This document shows positions 13,301 to 20,192 of a DNA stretch of 49,604 nt, piece by piece (the stretch's first letter is position 1; each line of letters opens with the position of its first letter). The position numbers and the translations under genes were made by a program. The notes beneath the pieces were generated by a model. The model worked only from the letters and a program-made list of their open reading frames with translations. It searched no databases and was not told where the DNA came from. Source of the DNA: a virus; IMG/VR virus record IMGVR_UViG_3300042507_007719, positions 1 through 49,604 of that record, one strand, 5' to 3'.

Positions 13301-14986
13301 GACGGCAAGCTGACGCCGAAAGGTGCGGCTTTGAAGCGCTGGAATTGCTCGTCCCTGCAACAGCTTATCGAAATGAGCGACCGAACTTATCGTCCTGGCT
13401 CTACCGCTGAGATGCGCAGCATGAAGCCGACTACGGCGATCAAAGAGATTTTGAAAAAGGAGAACGCGCGGGGGTCAATCCGGCAGAAGGTGAAGACTTT
13501 GTTGCGGGTGCTGCCTTTCGAGGCCAGGCATGAGTTTCAGACCATGGCGCCGGGTCTGACGCCGGAACAGCGGCAAGTGCGCAACACTTTGTTGGTCACG
13601 GGTGCGGTGGTGGTTCCGGCGGCAGCGGCCGGATACATGGCGCATCGTTCGTTTCGTGAAGCGGATCGCAAGTATGGGGAAATACTGAATCGCACCGGCA
13701 TGCGCCCCGCCGATGTGTATGCAGGCAGCCGCCGCACGAATCGCGTGCTGGCGTTACCCGCTCCTTCCGCGACCCGTGGCGATGCGCCCCGTAAAATCAA
13801 AGAAGCGTATTCGACCGGCACATCTTGGGGTGTGCGGACCATCGACAATACCGGCAAGCCTTCGGCCAAAGTTCTGAGCAGGCAGGGCGGTGGAGTGAAC
13901 GTGCTGCCGATGGATTACACGCGCAGCCGTTACGGGGTGCGGAATCCGAAGGTCATCGTGCCTCCGCCCGGCCCTCGCGCGACGGAGGCCATGAAACTTC
14001 GCGCGGATCGCAACATGGCACTCAAGCCGATCGGCCAGAAGCGTGATCCTAAGATGAAACCGATCTTGGAGCGTGGCAAACGCTTGCAGAGGATCGGGTC
14101 CGACACAAAGAAGTGGTCGCGCGGTGAACGCAAGGCGGCGCGCGCCACTTTGGCCATGCTGCGGAAGCGTTACGGATTTGCCAGTGCGGCTTCAGTCACG
14201 GAATTGGATATTTATGCCCGCAACAAGAAAACGGGGCGTGCCTCGGGATTCTGGGATTACACCCGTGGCGAGGAGTTGGTGGGACGCGACAAAAAAGCGG
14301 TAGATGTCACCTTACCTGCCTTTATCGGTGCGGCGCAGCGCGAGGCAACAACCGGCTGGCGTTATGCACGGCGCGCGGGTGGCTTGGCGCAAGATTTGGG
14401 GGAAGTGGCATCCGGGCAAAAGACGAAGAAGCGCGAGTGGGAGAAAGGCTGGTTCCGTAATGCCGTGGCGGTCGGAGGCATGGGCGCCGGGTTGTTGGCG
14501 CATGGCTTGATCTACCGGAGCGGCAAGATCAACCCCCGCGCGCCGCGCTGGGCCAAGTCTTACACGCGCACGGTGGACGACATAGGCGAAAAGATCAACC
14601 GGTCCCGCTCGTCGTTGATGAAGCAGGTCAACCGCAGTGTGGGGCTGAGTGCGCGCCTGAAGCGAATCAGCCTGGACTACGATGCGGCGATGGTGGGCTG
14701 GGATGTGCGAGATCCGCGCGGCCGGAGTGCTCGCGTGTTTGCGCCGGGGGCGCGTCCGCGTTACCGCCGTCAAGCCGATTGGCATGAAACCAAGGATGGT
14801 CAGCGGAAAGTGCTGATCGGCGCGGGAGTCTTGGGTGCGCTGGCCACGGGTGCCGGAGGTATTTTGGTGGGGCGCCGGATCGGCCAAGTGAAAACTCTGG
14901 TCAAGCGCCGCGGCATCTACTCGGGCTACCAGAAGGCGCAACAAAATAAGCGGGTCATTATCCCGATGTTTCCTTCTGCAAGTTGA
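10340..14986 (+). CDS. Giant modular basic head protein, 1548 aa (putative ejection or internal protein)
   Basis: The ATG at 10340 overlaps the upstream stop (ATGA). The protein alternates basic soluble stretches with about ten Gly/Ala-rich hydrophobic segments (for example near residues 436-455, 466-490, 505-523, 735-758, 1083-1100, 1490-1515). These look like glycine-zipper membrane helices. A motif of the type (I/V/T)E(F/L/M)(S/A)(E/D) or a close variant recurs at residues 334, 423, 597, 722, 868, 913, 1010, 1286 and 1443. Near residues 958-1003 there is a Cys-containing basic module (SFCARMGGMQGPT, LKRWNC) known in other phage proteins. The N-terminal 130 residues (LFRGT at 48-52, TWVASNPKIAANYA at 96-109) faintly resemble ADP-ribosyltransferases. 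Its place between portal and protease fits a DNA-ejection or internal head protein, possibly cut by the prohead protease. Function is inferred. Confidence 0.8.
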   Translation: MSELTPLAKSVWRHYYGKLKKQTRGGKLSKQLDGYLPGDRRESKLPLLFRGTNKKEVENLARGRFRSKWGQGDRAPAVYPESEKEVREAIGSKSLTWVASNPKIAANYATHRPREQARIVAVARGALKRRDRVVSNAIGATTTTAPLRGGIAAKEARGLLKGKPPQDTFMATSRDWRWKPVPLGDIQKKQFSRIDRSVVAMNRRDATPIGYEGGIPLTGRVPRDRWVKKIRDEDLDRRDANLLRAGVTGAAAGALLGRGQMPLKARVAIGAGSGLAGVLGIRQVTKGRRDPYGERQRGDKNAESIPALAGLGAAGYGAYKILRKKFKMSDGRKVTELAEMSAAQWKKATARMPDDPRQKAAAKWLKKQGHNSYVNWGWTDGVHKTYSKKYKTEGDRLLIHEEDGKLNVRRAGDDKLVASFSSIEFAEKKRQMNPYVMAGLSGAASGAALGILPLLRRGVRLRTAARTAAGGAAAGGAIVGGGSLLGSSILGDPDNKEGAAFTKRAAVGGAIVGGTLGVAGGLAARRVPVVKQAIRGMSKEWRPAMWIRQVGPARAAAIGGVAGGAYGAGTGADEGQQVDSIRNIRKDLKRMHGLSAVEFSENVIIKQKRDTLSKVRDAAQLAASLGVLGLAGYAGLRTHNLYKIARRKIPQVATAIEKEAPGVARYTKATLRSVRKASSQVSQTSRDIPAKIDRIGTVIDDGMLGSGGFRAAFRKKKELSAIMFEQEKKRNLATTAILTGAAAGGAVAGTMIGLRGGKAAVRVIRKADRDVRRQALRVEKTIKNTARQVGGVATKAGETQKSVRESTRMYADVGRIYREAKGGLYNLLHPVNTLRETKAAFRAGLQGKSYYPTRPRPEWAMSSASELVELSVRARKNLHDVAKQRIANKLKKNGNIVVVAPEFGQLWVGRPRTEFSEKPFSGYNKKRHARTGGLNDRFRQQYNREHGSKLKRPVTTEPSKLKPGSKAAKRRASFCARMGGMQGPTSKDGKLTPKGAALKRWNCSSLQQLIEMSDRTYRPGSTAEMRSMKPTTAIKEILKKENARGSIRQKVKTLLRVLPFEARHEFQTMAPGLTPEQRQVRNTLLVTGAVVVPAAAAGYMAHRSFREADRKYGEILNRTGMRPADVYAGSRRTNRVLALPAPSATRGDAPRKIKEAYSTGTSWGVRTIDNTGKPSAKVLSRQGGGVNVLPMDYTRSRYGVRNPKVIVPPPGPRATEAMKLRADRNMALKPIGQKRDPKMKPILERGKRLQRIGSDTKKWSRGERKAARATLAMLRKRYGFASAASVTELDIYARNKKTGRASGFWDYTRGEELVGRDKKAVDVTLPAFIGAAQREATTGWRYARRAGGLAQDLGEVASGQKTKKREWEKGWFRNAVAVGGMGAGLLAHGLIYRSGKINPRAPRWAKSYTRTVDDIGEKINRSRSSLMKQVNRSVGLSARLKRISLDYDAAMVGWDVRDPRGRSARVFAPGARPRYRRQADWHETKDGQRKVLIGAGVLGALATGAGGILVGRRIGQVKTLVKRRGIYSGYQKAQQNKRVIIPMFPSAS

Positions 14987-15008
14987 CTAAAACAATTCTG
15001 AAAGACTT

Positions 15009-15536
15009 ATGAACGACATGATCAAAAGCAAGCTGGTAGCTCTGGAAGCTAAACTCGACGCGAAACTCTTTGCCACCTATCGGGGACCTGATGGGCGCTA
15101 TTACCAAGACGACGAGGGCTCCGCTCTGGGCACCGGTTTGAAAGTCGGGGCCGCTGGTGCCGCGGTGGGCGGCGCCGGTTACGGGGCTTTCCGCGCGGAC
15201 CAAGCGATCATGGGTCGCTATGGCCAGCGCAATTTGCTGCCACTCGGAAGCATGGAACCGGGCAGTCCTCGCTCTATCAGCACCCGCTCGGCCGCTCCGG
15301 CTAATGTCGCTCCGGGATCGCTCCAAACGGGTGTCAGCCGCCGCGCTGCTTACGGGCAGGCGCTTACGGATGCCAAGAATACCGTGATGAGCAAGGGCCA
15401 GCAGGGATTGCAGGCGGGAAAGCAGGCTTTTCGGGCCGGTGCTGCTGAAGTGGGCAACACAACCAACGTGTTTACCCGCCTCCGCCGCGCTCTGCGTATG
15501 GGCGCTCGCGTGGCCACTGGTGGACGCATTGGCTAA
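15009..15536 (+). CDS. Head-associated Gly/Ala-rich protein, 175 aa
   Basis: The ATG at 15009 follows GAAAGAC weakly. The N-terminal helix (MIKSKLVALEAKLDAKLF) is followed by ATYRGPDGRYYQDDEGS and a Gly/Ala-rich hydrophobic stretch (GLKVGAAGAAVGGAGYGAF). The rest is basic and low in structure-breaking residues. Its composition and the hydrophobic Gly segment match modules of the giant protein immediately upstream, so it may be a detached module of the same system. No named family is recognised. Confidence 0.65.
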   Translation: MNDMIKSKLVALEAKLDAKLFATYRGPDGRYYQDDEGSALGTGLKVGAAGAAVGGAGYGAFRADQAIMGRYGQRNLLPLGSMEPGSPRSISTRSAAPANVAPGSLQTGVSRRAAYGQALTDAKNTVMSKGQQGLQAGKQAFRAGAAEVGNTTNVFTRLRRALRMGARVATGGRIG

Positions 15537-15538
15537 CA

Positions 15539-16195
15539 ATGAAGCGGGGCAAAAAGCGTTGCTGGAAAGGCTGTAGGCCGGTTCCCGGCAAGAAGCCTTA
15601 CAGCGCGGGCAGCTGCACTTGCAGTATGTCCGCGCTGCGTCCCGGCATGATCGAGCTGATGCGCGGGGATTTTGCCATTCCCGCGTTGAAGCGAGCACTG
15701 AAACGCGGGGTGGGGAATGCGGGGGAGCCGGTGTCGATCCATGAGATCGGCGTTTCCGGCACGATGATTCCTTCTTTGCGGAAGAATCCGGCTAATGTGC
15801 GGCGGGCGACCAAGAAGTATTGGGGGCAGGATGAAGGTCTGGAGCAAGCCACGGCGGCCATGCGCTACAATCGGGATTGGGCGGCGAAGACAATCAGGGA
15901 AAGTCGGAAAAATGACCGCTATCGGCGTGATGTGAGAGATAACTTACCGGACTTGGAGTATTTGACCCGCGGACTGCGACTGGCGGCGCTGGCGCCAGGC
16001 ATGATCGAGTTTGCCGATTCGCGGCCGCGCAATGATATGGGGCAGTATATGGCCAATGAGACGGGGGGGGCCGATCCGAATTCGATGGCGGCGGCTTATG
16101 GGAATGTGGAGCAGGAAAAAATCATGCGCCGCCGCAGTTTGGTGCAGCGGATGAAGGCGATGATGGGACGTAACGATCAGCAGCCTGTGATGTAG
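15539..16195 (+). CDS. Basic head protein with Cys-rich N-terminus, 218 aa
   Basis: The start ATG at 15539 lies 2 nt after the upstream stop. The N-terminus KRCWKGCRPVPGKKPYSAGS is a short Cys/Lys module that I know from other phage structural proteins. It is followed by LRPGMIELMRGDFAIPALKR. A second, similar motif appears later as LAPGMIEFADSRPRNDMGQY (about residues 150-170). Both contain the IE(L/F) pattern seen repeatedly in the 1548-residue protein. The C-terminal part is helical and basic (LVQRMKAMMGRN). It is probably a minor head or internal protein, processed or packaged together with its two upstream neighbours (inference). Confidence 0.65.
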   Translation: MKRGKKRCWKGCRPVPGKKPYSAGSCTCSMSALRPGMIELMRGDFAIPALKRALKRGVGNAGEPVSIHEIGVSGTMIPSLRKNPANVRRATKKYWGQDEGLEQATAAMRYNRDWAAKTIRESRKNDRYRRDVRDNLPDLEYLTRGLRLAALAPGMIEFADSRPRNDMGQYMANETGGADPNSMAAAYGNVEQEKIMRRRSLVQRMKAMMGRNDQQPVM

Positions 16196-16202
16196 TTTTA
16201 CC

Positions 16203-16520
16203 ATGAGCAGCGATGACCACGGACACCGGATTGATCACCACGACAAGGAACTGGAGCGCCACAGCACGGCGCTGTCGCGGATCTCTGAGACTTTGGATCA
16301 TCTCCAACGGGAGACGCACGAGATCCGTGTCACTTTGAGGGAGCGGGATCAGACGACGAGGTTTCTCAAGGCGACGTTCAATTCGATCCTGGTGGCGGTG
16401 GTCATTCAGTTGGCCGCAACAGTGTGGTGGGCAGCCAAGATGGATGCGGCGGTGCAGGCGATGACGCAAACGGTGTCGGACCATGAGGAGCGGTTGCGGT
16501 CGCAAGAGCGGATGCCATAA
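16203..16520 (+). CDS. Coiled-coil membrane protein, 105 aa (XhlA-like)
   Basis: The N-terminal 55 residues are a charged coiled coil (ELERHSTALSRISETLDHLQ, ETHEIRVTLRERDQ). One transmembrane helix follows (FNSILVAVVIQLAATVWWAA) and then a short charged tail. This layout resembles XhlA-type hemolysin or holin-associated proteins, but its position before the head protease is unusual for a lysis gene. It could instead anchor or guide the giant head protein at the membrane. The terminator-like hairpin at 16548-16580 follows it. Confidence 0.6.
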   Translation: MSSDDHGHRIDHHDKELERHSTALSRISETLDHLQRETHEIRVTLRERDQTTRFLKATFNSILVAVVIQLAATVWWAAKMDAAVQAMTQTVSDHEERLRSQERMP

Positions 16521-16535
16521 GTAGCGCCCGCGCCT

Positions 16536-16541
16536 TTGACA
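16536..16541 (+). promoter_or_regulatory. TTGACA element, 15 nt before ATG 16557
   Basis: The hexamer precedes the protease start and overlaps a possible alternative TTG start at 16536. The downstream region is a hairpin (16548-16569). Confidence 0.55.
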
Positions 16542-16547
16542 AGGCCG

Positions 16548-16580
16548 CCGAGTTGTATGAACAACTCGGTTTTTTCTTTT
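16548..16580 (+). terminator. Terminator-like hairpin containing the protease start codon
   Basis: CCGAGTTGT (16548-16556) and ACAACTCGG (16561-16569) are perfectly complementary, the loop is ATGA, and TTTTTTCTTTT follows. It has every property of a rho-independent terminator, yet the ATG of the 16557-17840 gene is the loop, and its first codons (NSVFSF) are encoded by the stem and T-tract. Confidence 0.75.
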
Positions 16581-17840
16581 GCCACCCGCGGCCTTTCGGG
16601 GCGGGTGGATCGTGAGGCAGGCATCATTCGTGGCGCGGCGGTGATCACGGGCGGGGTGACGGCGCGCGGTCATGACTTGGAGGTGGATGACAAGACGCTC
16701 GAGCAGATTGTGACCTGTGGCAATGCCAAGGGGAGGGTGCAGGTAAAGCTCAATCACAAGGATCCGCAGGCGTTGCAGAGCATTTGCGGATACTTGGAGG
16801 GTTTTAGAAGGGAGGGCGACAAGGTGGTGGCGGATTGGCACCTCTTAAAGTCGCACGAGGAATACGACAAGTTGATGGAGAGAGCGGAGCGTATGCCGGA
16901 TTGCTTCGGGCTATCGGCGGCGTTCGCCGGTCCTCCGCAGGGCGAGAAAGTGAAAGGTGGGAAGAAAGCGGCGCGATGCGAAGAACTCCTAGCCGTCGAC
17001 TGCGTGGCAATGCCCGCTGCGAACCCACAGGGGCTTTTTGAGGACGCGCGGGTGGTTGACACACCGCGCGAGGAAAATTCTATGGATAAGAACCAGCAGA
17101 ACCAGCAGGAGCCGACGATTGCCGATGTGCTCGCCGCGCTGAATGAACTCAAGGCGACCGTCACGGACGTCTCCAACCGTCAAGCCGAGATCGACGCATT
17201 GATCGAGGCCAACACTCCGATCACCGCCGAGGAGCTGCAAGAGCTGGCTTCAATGAGCGATGCAGAATTGGCCGATCAAGGCATCAGCCGCGACGAGGTC
17301 AACGCCGCCATCGAGGCTTACAATGCCGAGGTCGAAGCCGAAGCCGGTGAAGGCGCCGAAGGCGAAGCGGAAGGTGCGGGCGAAGCCGGTGAGGCTGCGG
17401 TTCCGGCCGGTGCTTCGGCTGGTGAAGGTGCTTCTTTCAGCGAACTGCGCAAGCGCGTGGTCGAACTCGAAAGCGCCCTGAGCGCAAAGACGGAAGATGC
17501 CGAGAAGGCGGAGATCCTGACGGCGTTCGACGTGCTGGAGCAGAAAATGACCGCGCTGGCGGCGCAGAATGACGCTTTGCAGCGCACCATTCGCCTGCAG
17601 GGGATCAAGGCAGCGACTCCGGGAACGGAGAGCGTGCGGATGTTCAATGCGCCGGAAGGCGACGAGAAGGTGACGGAATTTGACCGTCTGGTTTCGGCCA
17701 AAGCGACCGAGCTGGAGGGAAAGGGACAGAGCAAGACGACGGCTCGCGCGAACGCGATCCGCTTCACGATGAAGGATAACCCGCGCGCTTATGCGGAGCA
17801 CAACGCTCATCGCGGGATCGTCAAACTCGCCGACGCCTAA
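16557..17840 (+). CDS. Prohead protease fused to scaffold, 427 aa
   Basis: I chose the ATG at 16557 (MNNSVFSFATRG); the TTG at 16536 is an alternative. Residues 1-170 form the protease: a beta-rich start (AAVITGGVTARGHDLEV), VQVKLNHKD with the probable catalytic His, CFGLSAAF with the probable catalytic Ser, and CEELLAVDCVAMPAANPQG. After a linker, residues 176-427 are scaffold-like: Gln/Asn-rich start, long acidic Ala/Gly/Glu stretch (VEAEAGEGAEGEAEGAGEAG) and coiled coil (LRKRVVELESALS). Lambda C and other phages place protease and scaffold in one gene with the scaffold also made separately. An internal start at 17082 (GAGG plus ATG) fits that plan. It acts inside the prohead to shape the shell and then cleave internal proteins. 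Confidence 0.85.
   Translation: MNNSVFSFATRGLSGRVDREAGIIRGAAVITGGVTARGHDLEVDDKTLEQIVTCGNAKGRVQVKLNHKDPQALQSICGYLEGFRREGDKVVADWHLLKSHEEYDKLMERAERMPDCFGLSAAFAGPPQGEKVKGGKKAARCEELLAVDCVAMPAANPQGLFEDARVVDTPREENSMDKNQQNQQEPTIADVLAALNELKATVTDVSNRQAEIDALIEANTPITAEELQELASMSDAELADQGISRDEVNAAIEAYNAEVEAEAGEGAEGEAEGAGEAGEAAVPAGASAGEGASFSELRKRVVELESALSAKTEDAEKAEILTAFDVLEQKMTALAAQNDALQRTIRLQGIKAATPGTESVRMFNAPEGDEKVTEFDRLVSAKATELEGKGQSKTTARANAIRFTMKDNPRAYAEHNAHRGIVKLADA
17082..17840 (+). CDS. Internal-start scaffold protein, 252 aa (nested)
   Basis: An in-frame ATG at 17082 (MDKNQQNQQEPTIADVLAAL) is preceded by CGAGGAAAATTCT, a good ribosome-binding site, and by TTGACA at 17056-17061. Translation from here would give the scaffold portion of the protease-scaffold gene alone, as with Nu3 inside C of lambda. 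The product is acidic and coiled-coil-rich, suited to forming the core on which the capsid assembles. Evidence is the site and the domain boundary. Separate expression is inferred. Confidence 0.6.
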   Translation: MDKNQQNQQEPTIADVLAALNELKATVTDVSNRQAEIDALIEANTPITAEELQELASMSDAELADQGISRDEVNAAIEAYNAEVEAEAGEGAEGEAEGAGEAGEAAVPAGASAGEGASFSELRKRVVELESALSAKTEDAEKAEILTAFDVLEQKMTALAAQNDALQRTIRLQGIKAATPGTESVRMFNAPEGDEKVTEFDRLVSAKATELEGKGQSKTTARANAIRFTMKDNPRAYAEHNAHRGIVKLADA

Positions 17841-17860
17841 ACCCAAGGAGGAAAAAGATT

Positions 17861-18217
17861 ATGGCAACCATCAATGACAGTGCAGACAGCTTTGTGGCGG
17901 CAAGCTCGTCTGGGGTCGCGGGTAAGATCCGCGTCAAACTCAACAGCGACCGCAAATTGGAAGTGGCCGGTGGCTCCGACATCGAAATCGGTGTGACTGA
18001 CTACAAAACGAAAAACGGCACGGAAGTCGTGAAGGTCAATCTGACCAACGGCGGCGGCAGCTTTGAAGTGACCGCGGGCGGCGCGGTGACTCCGGGAGCC
18101 ATCGTCAAGCGTGCAGCGAACGGCAAGGTCACAACCGACGGCGCCGGAAGCAACTTCGGCATCGCCCTGGGATCGGCGGCGGCCGACGGCGAGATCATCG
18201 AGGTCTACCCGCTCTAA
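17861..18217 (+). CDS. Capsid decoration/cement-like protein, 118 aa
   Basis: There is a strong AAGGAGG ribosome-binding site 10 nt before the ATG at 17861. The protein is beta-rich with Gly/Ala (SFVAASSSGVAGKIRVKLN, NGGGSFEVTAGGAVTPGAIV, GIALGSAAADGEIIEVYPL). The end pattern GxALGxAAADGxIIxV is typical of DUF2190/capsid-stabilising proteins found just before the major capsid gene. It would bind the outside of the shell. The good ribosome-binding site suggests high expression. Confidence 0.75.
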   Translation: MATINDSADSFVAASSSGVAGKIRVKLNSDRKLEVAGGSDIEIGVTDYKTKNGTEVVKVNLTNGGGSFEVTAGGAVTPGAIVKRAANGKVTTDGAGSNFGIALGSAAADGEIIEVYPL

Positions 18218-18238
18218 TCATCGAAGGAGGATAAAATT

Positions 18239-19219
18239 ATGTATCGCAACACAGACGCAGAAATCCGGCCTGAGCTTCAGGTCGTTGTGCAAGAGGCTTT
18301 GGAGGCCGAAAAATTCTTCATCGCCGACAAGGTGTTCACGCCGTTCGGTGTGGGAACCAAAACCGGCGAGTATCGCAAGATCCTCAAGGGCAGTGGTCAA
18401 CTGTTGGCTTCGACCAGCAGCGACATCACCCTGCGCGCACCGCGCACGGCTTACAAAGAAGTCGATCGTAGCTATGAGAAGGCTTCGTTTGCCTGCCAAG
18501 ATCGCGGTTTGACCGAAGTGGTCGATGACAGCGATCAGGCGGATCTGAGTCGTTTCTTCGACGCCGAGAGCGTCTCGACGCGCCTCGTTCTTTCCAACAT
18601 CCTCCGCGCGCAAGAGAAGCGCGTGGCGTCCAAGGTGATGAACGAGTCGATCTGGGGCAAGGCGGATGCCGCGGTGGCTTACACCGAGGCGAACATCGCC
18701 ACTCTGGATGTGGCCCGTGACATCGAGGAATCGATCGCTCGCGTCCACAAGCGCGGCGAGATGGTCAACACGATCATCCTTTCCCGCAACATCTGGAAGC
18801 GCGTTCGTCGCAGCCAGAAACTGCGTGAGTATGTCTTCGGCGGCGACAGCGGCGGCAAGATCATCACCAAGGGCGTGTTCCTGGACATCTTCCAAGACAG
18901 CGCTCCGATCCAGAATCTGATGATCGCCGAGGCGGTCGAGTCGACAGCCAGCAAAGGGCAGTCGGTCACTGACAACAAGTTGTCCTACATCTGGGGGGAT
19001 GACTACATCTGGGTGGGCTGCGTCATGCAAGGTGCCCCTGAGATGGGAGGTGCCGGCCGTATCTTCTACTGGCAGGAAGACGCTGAGTTCCAATATGTCG
19101 TCGAGAGCTATCGCGAAGAGAGCCGCCGTTCCAACGTGGTTCGCGTGCGCCAGCACAACGACGAGCATGTGGTCAACGAGTGCGCAGGCACTTTGATCAA
19201 GACGGGCTACACGGCCTAA
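18239..19219 (+). CDS. Major capsid protein, 326 aa
   Basis: A strong GAAGGAGG ribosome-binding site precedes the ATG at 18239. Position after the decoration gene, length and composition fit a major capsid protein. Visible features are an N-terminal helix (LQVVVQEALEAEKFFIADKV), the capsid-like segment YRKILKGSGQLLASTSSDIT, a long central helix region (LSNILRAQEKRVASKVMNES) and the C-terminal beta-rich part (YIWGDDYIWVGCVMQGAPE). It resembles the DUF-type or P22/HK97-like capsid proteins of tailed phages that pair with DUF2190 cement. I am confident of the role by context and less so of the subfamily. A terminator follows. Confidence 0.85.
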   Translation: MYRNTDAEIRPELQVVVQEALEAEKFFIADKVFTPFGVGTKTGEYRKILKGSGQLLASTSSDITLRAPRTAYKEVDRSYEKASFACQDRGLTEVVDDSDQADLSRFFDAESVSTRLVLSNILRAQEKRVASKVMNESIWGKADAAVAYTEANIATLDVARDIEESIARVHKRGEMVNTIILSRNIWKRVRRSQKLREYVFGGDSGGKIITKGVFLDIFQDSAPIQNLMIAEAVESTASKGQSVTDNKLSYIWGDDYIWVGCVMQGAPEMGGAGRIFYWQEDAEFQYVVESYREESRRSNVVRVRQHNDEHVVNECAGTLIKTGYTA

Positions 19220-19243
19220 GAAGTTTCACCATCCTGCAACGGA

Positions 19244-19278
19244 CCCCCGGCAGCGCGAGTTGCCGGGGGTTTCTGTTT
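19244..19278 (+). terminator. Rho-independent terminator after the capsid gene
   Basis: CCCCCGGCA (19244-19252) pairs perfectly with TGCCGGGGG (19261-19269) around an 8-nt loop, followed by TTTCTGTTTG. It ends the head operon just after the capsid gene. Confidence 0.85.
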
Positions 19279-19284
19279 GTGGGG

Positions 19285-19290
19285 TTGACG
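19285..19290 (+). promoter_or_regulatory. TTGACG element, 13 nt before ATG 19304
   Basis: One-base variant (TTGACG). Here it lies in an intergenic gap after the capsid terminator, not at a stop codon. Confidence 0.5.
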
Positions 19291-19303
19291 GCGGGGTGGC
19301 GGT

Positions 19304-19675
19304 ATGTTGTTCGACGAGGCGATGGCGGCGGCGGATGAGGCGGCGTTTGCGATGCTGAGTTCAGCGCGCGCGACGGTATGGAAGTCGGGGCAAGAGTCGC
19401 GGAGGCGGGAGGTGCGGGCGATCGAGATGCCGCGCGATGTGGGCGGCGATTACCGTCCTGGTGGACGAGTGGAGGAAGTGAACTTCGTTCTGGAGTGCGA
19501 GGCGGCGCCTTTGCAGGAGGAACCGATCGGGCTGGTCTTTGGCAGTCCGGAGGTGAAGGACGGGTGGCTGGTGAAGTGGAAAGAAGTGACTTACCGGATT
19601 GCCAGTGTGACGTGGCAGGGGGCGACGGTGACGCTGAATCTGGCGTCGAGGAATGACAGTAGTGGCGGTTGGTAA
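19304..19675 (+). CDS. Head-tail completion (neck) protein candidate, 123 aa
   Basis: The start ATG at 19304 follows TTGACG and a G-rich stretch. The N-terminal helix (LFDEAMAAADEAAFAMLSSA) is followed by beta segments (VNFVLECEAAPLQEEPIGLV, WLVKWKEVTYRIASVTWQG). Position right after the capsid, its length, and a beta-barrel-like C-terminal half fit small neck or head-closure proteins such as lambda FII. The sequence alone does not prove it. It ends 1 nt before the next start. Confidence 0.55.
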   Translation: MLFDEAMAAADEAAFAMLSSARATVWKSGQESRRREVRAIEMPRDVGGDYRPGGRVEEVNFVLECEAAPLQEEPIGLVFGSPEVKDGWLVKWKEVTYRIASVTWQGATVTLNLASRNDSSGGW

Positions 19676-19676
19676 G

Positions 19677-20099
19677 ATGAGCGCACGTTACGAGATCGAG
19701 GCGATGGTGGTGGGGGCTTTGAAACCCTTGGAGCACGAGTTGGGGGTGCCGGTGCTGGCGGGTCGGACCACGGGTGAGCGACCGGGATCATTCATTGTGG
19801 TGCGAGCGGAAGAGGAAAAGTTTGTGATTCCGAATGCACGGGCAGGTTTTGTCGAGGTCGACGTGGTGAGTGTGTCGCAGTTGGATGATGCGGGTGAGTT
19901 AGCGGCGAGCAAGGCCAGGATTGAGCGGATCGGGTTGTATTTTGGCACGGCAGAGGTGATGGAGGATATGCGGGAGGCCGGGACGGCGGAGATGACAACG
20001 TGGCCGAGTTTTGCGCTGATGCGCGGAACGAGCACGTTGCGCAAGGATCGTTCAGTGGGGGATGTGCTGCGCGTATCGTTTGGTGTGCAGCGTATGTGA
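19677..20099 (+). CDS. Tail completion/minor tail protein candidate, 140 aa
   Basis: I chose the ATG at 19677 (MSARYEIEAMVVGALKPLEH), 1 nt after the upstream stop, over an in-frame ATG at 19653. The N-terminal helix is followed by beta segments (GSFIVVRAEEEKFV, GFVEVDVVSVSQLDDAGEL) and a C-terminal beta segment (SVGDVLRVSFGVQRM). Length, fold pattern and position match the gpU/tail-terminator-like proteins that follow the neck genes in siphoviruses. Identification is by context. Confidence 0.5.
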   Translation: MSARYEIEAMVVGALKPLEHELGVPVLAGRTTGERPGSFIVVRAEEEKFVIPNARAGFVEVDVVSVSQLDDAGELAASKARIERIGLYFGTAEVMEDMREAGTAEMTTWPSFALMRGTSTLRKDRSVGDVLRVSFGVQRM

Positions 20100-20192
20100 C
20101 GACTTCAGATTGGAAATTGCAAGGCGCAGCGCGCTTTATCTGGGACTTCTTTATGTCAGGGGGGAGTGGGGGGTTGACACTGTAAGTGGGTC
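20100..20192 (+). other. Intergenic gap with G-rich tract and TTGACA
   Basis: No convincing gene lies here. There is a G-rich stretch (20158-20173), then TTGACA at 20174-20179, 13 nt before the ATG at 20193. Confidence 0.5.

Noticed and set aside
16536-16560. Classical sigma-70 promoter at TTGACA
   Set aside because: No acceptable -10 box at 16-18 nt; the expected position lies in the hairpin and start codon.
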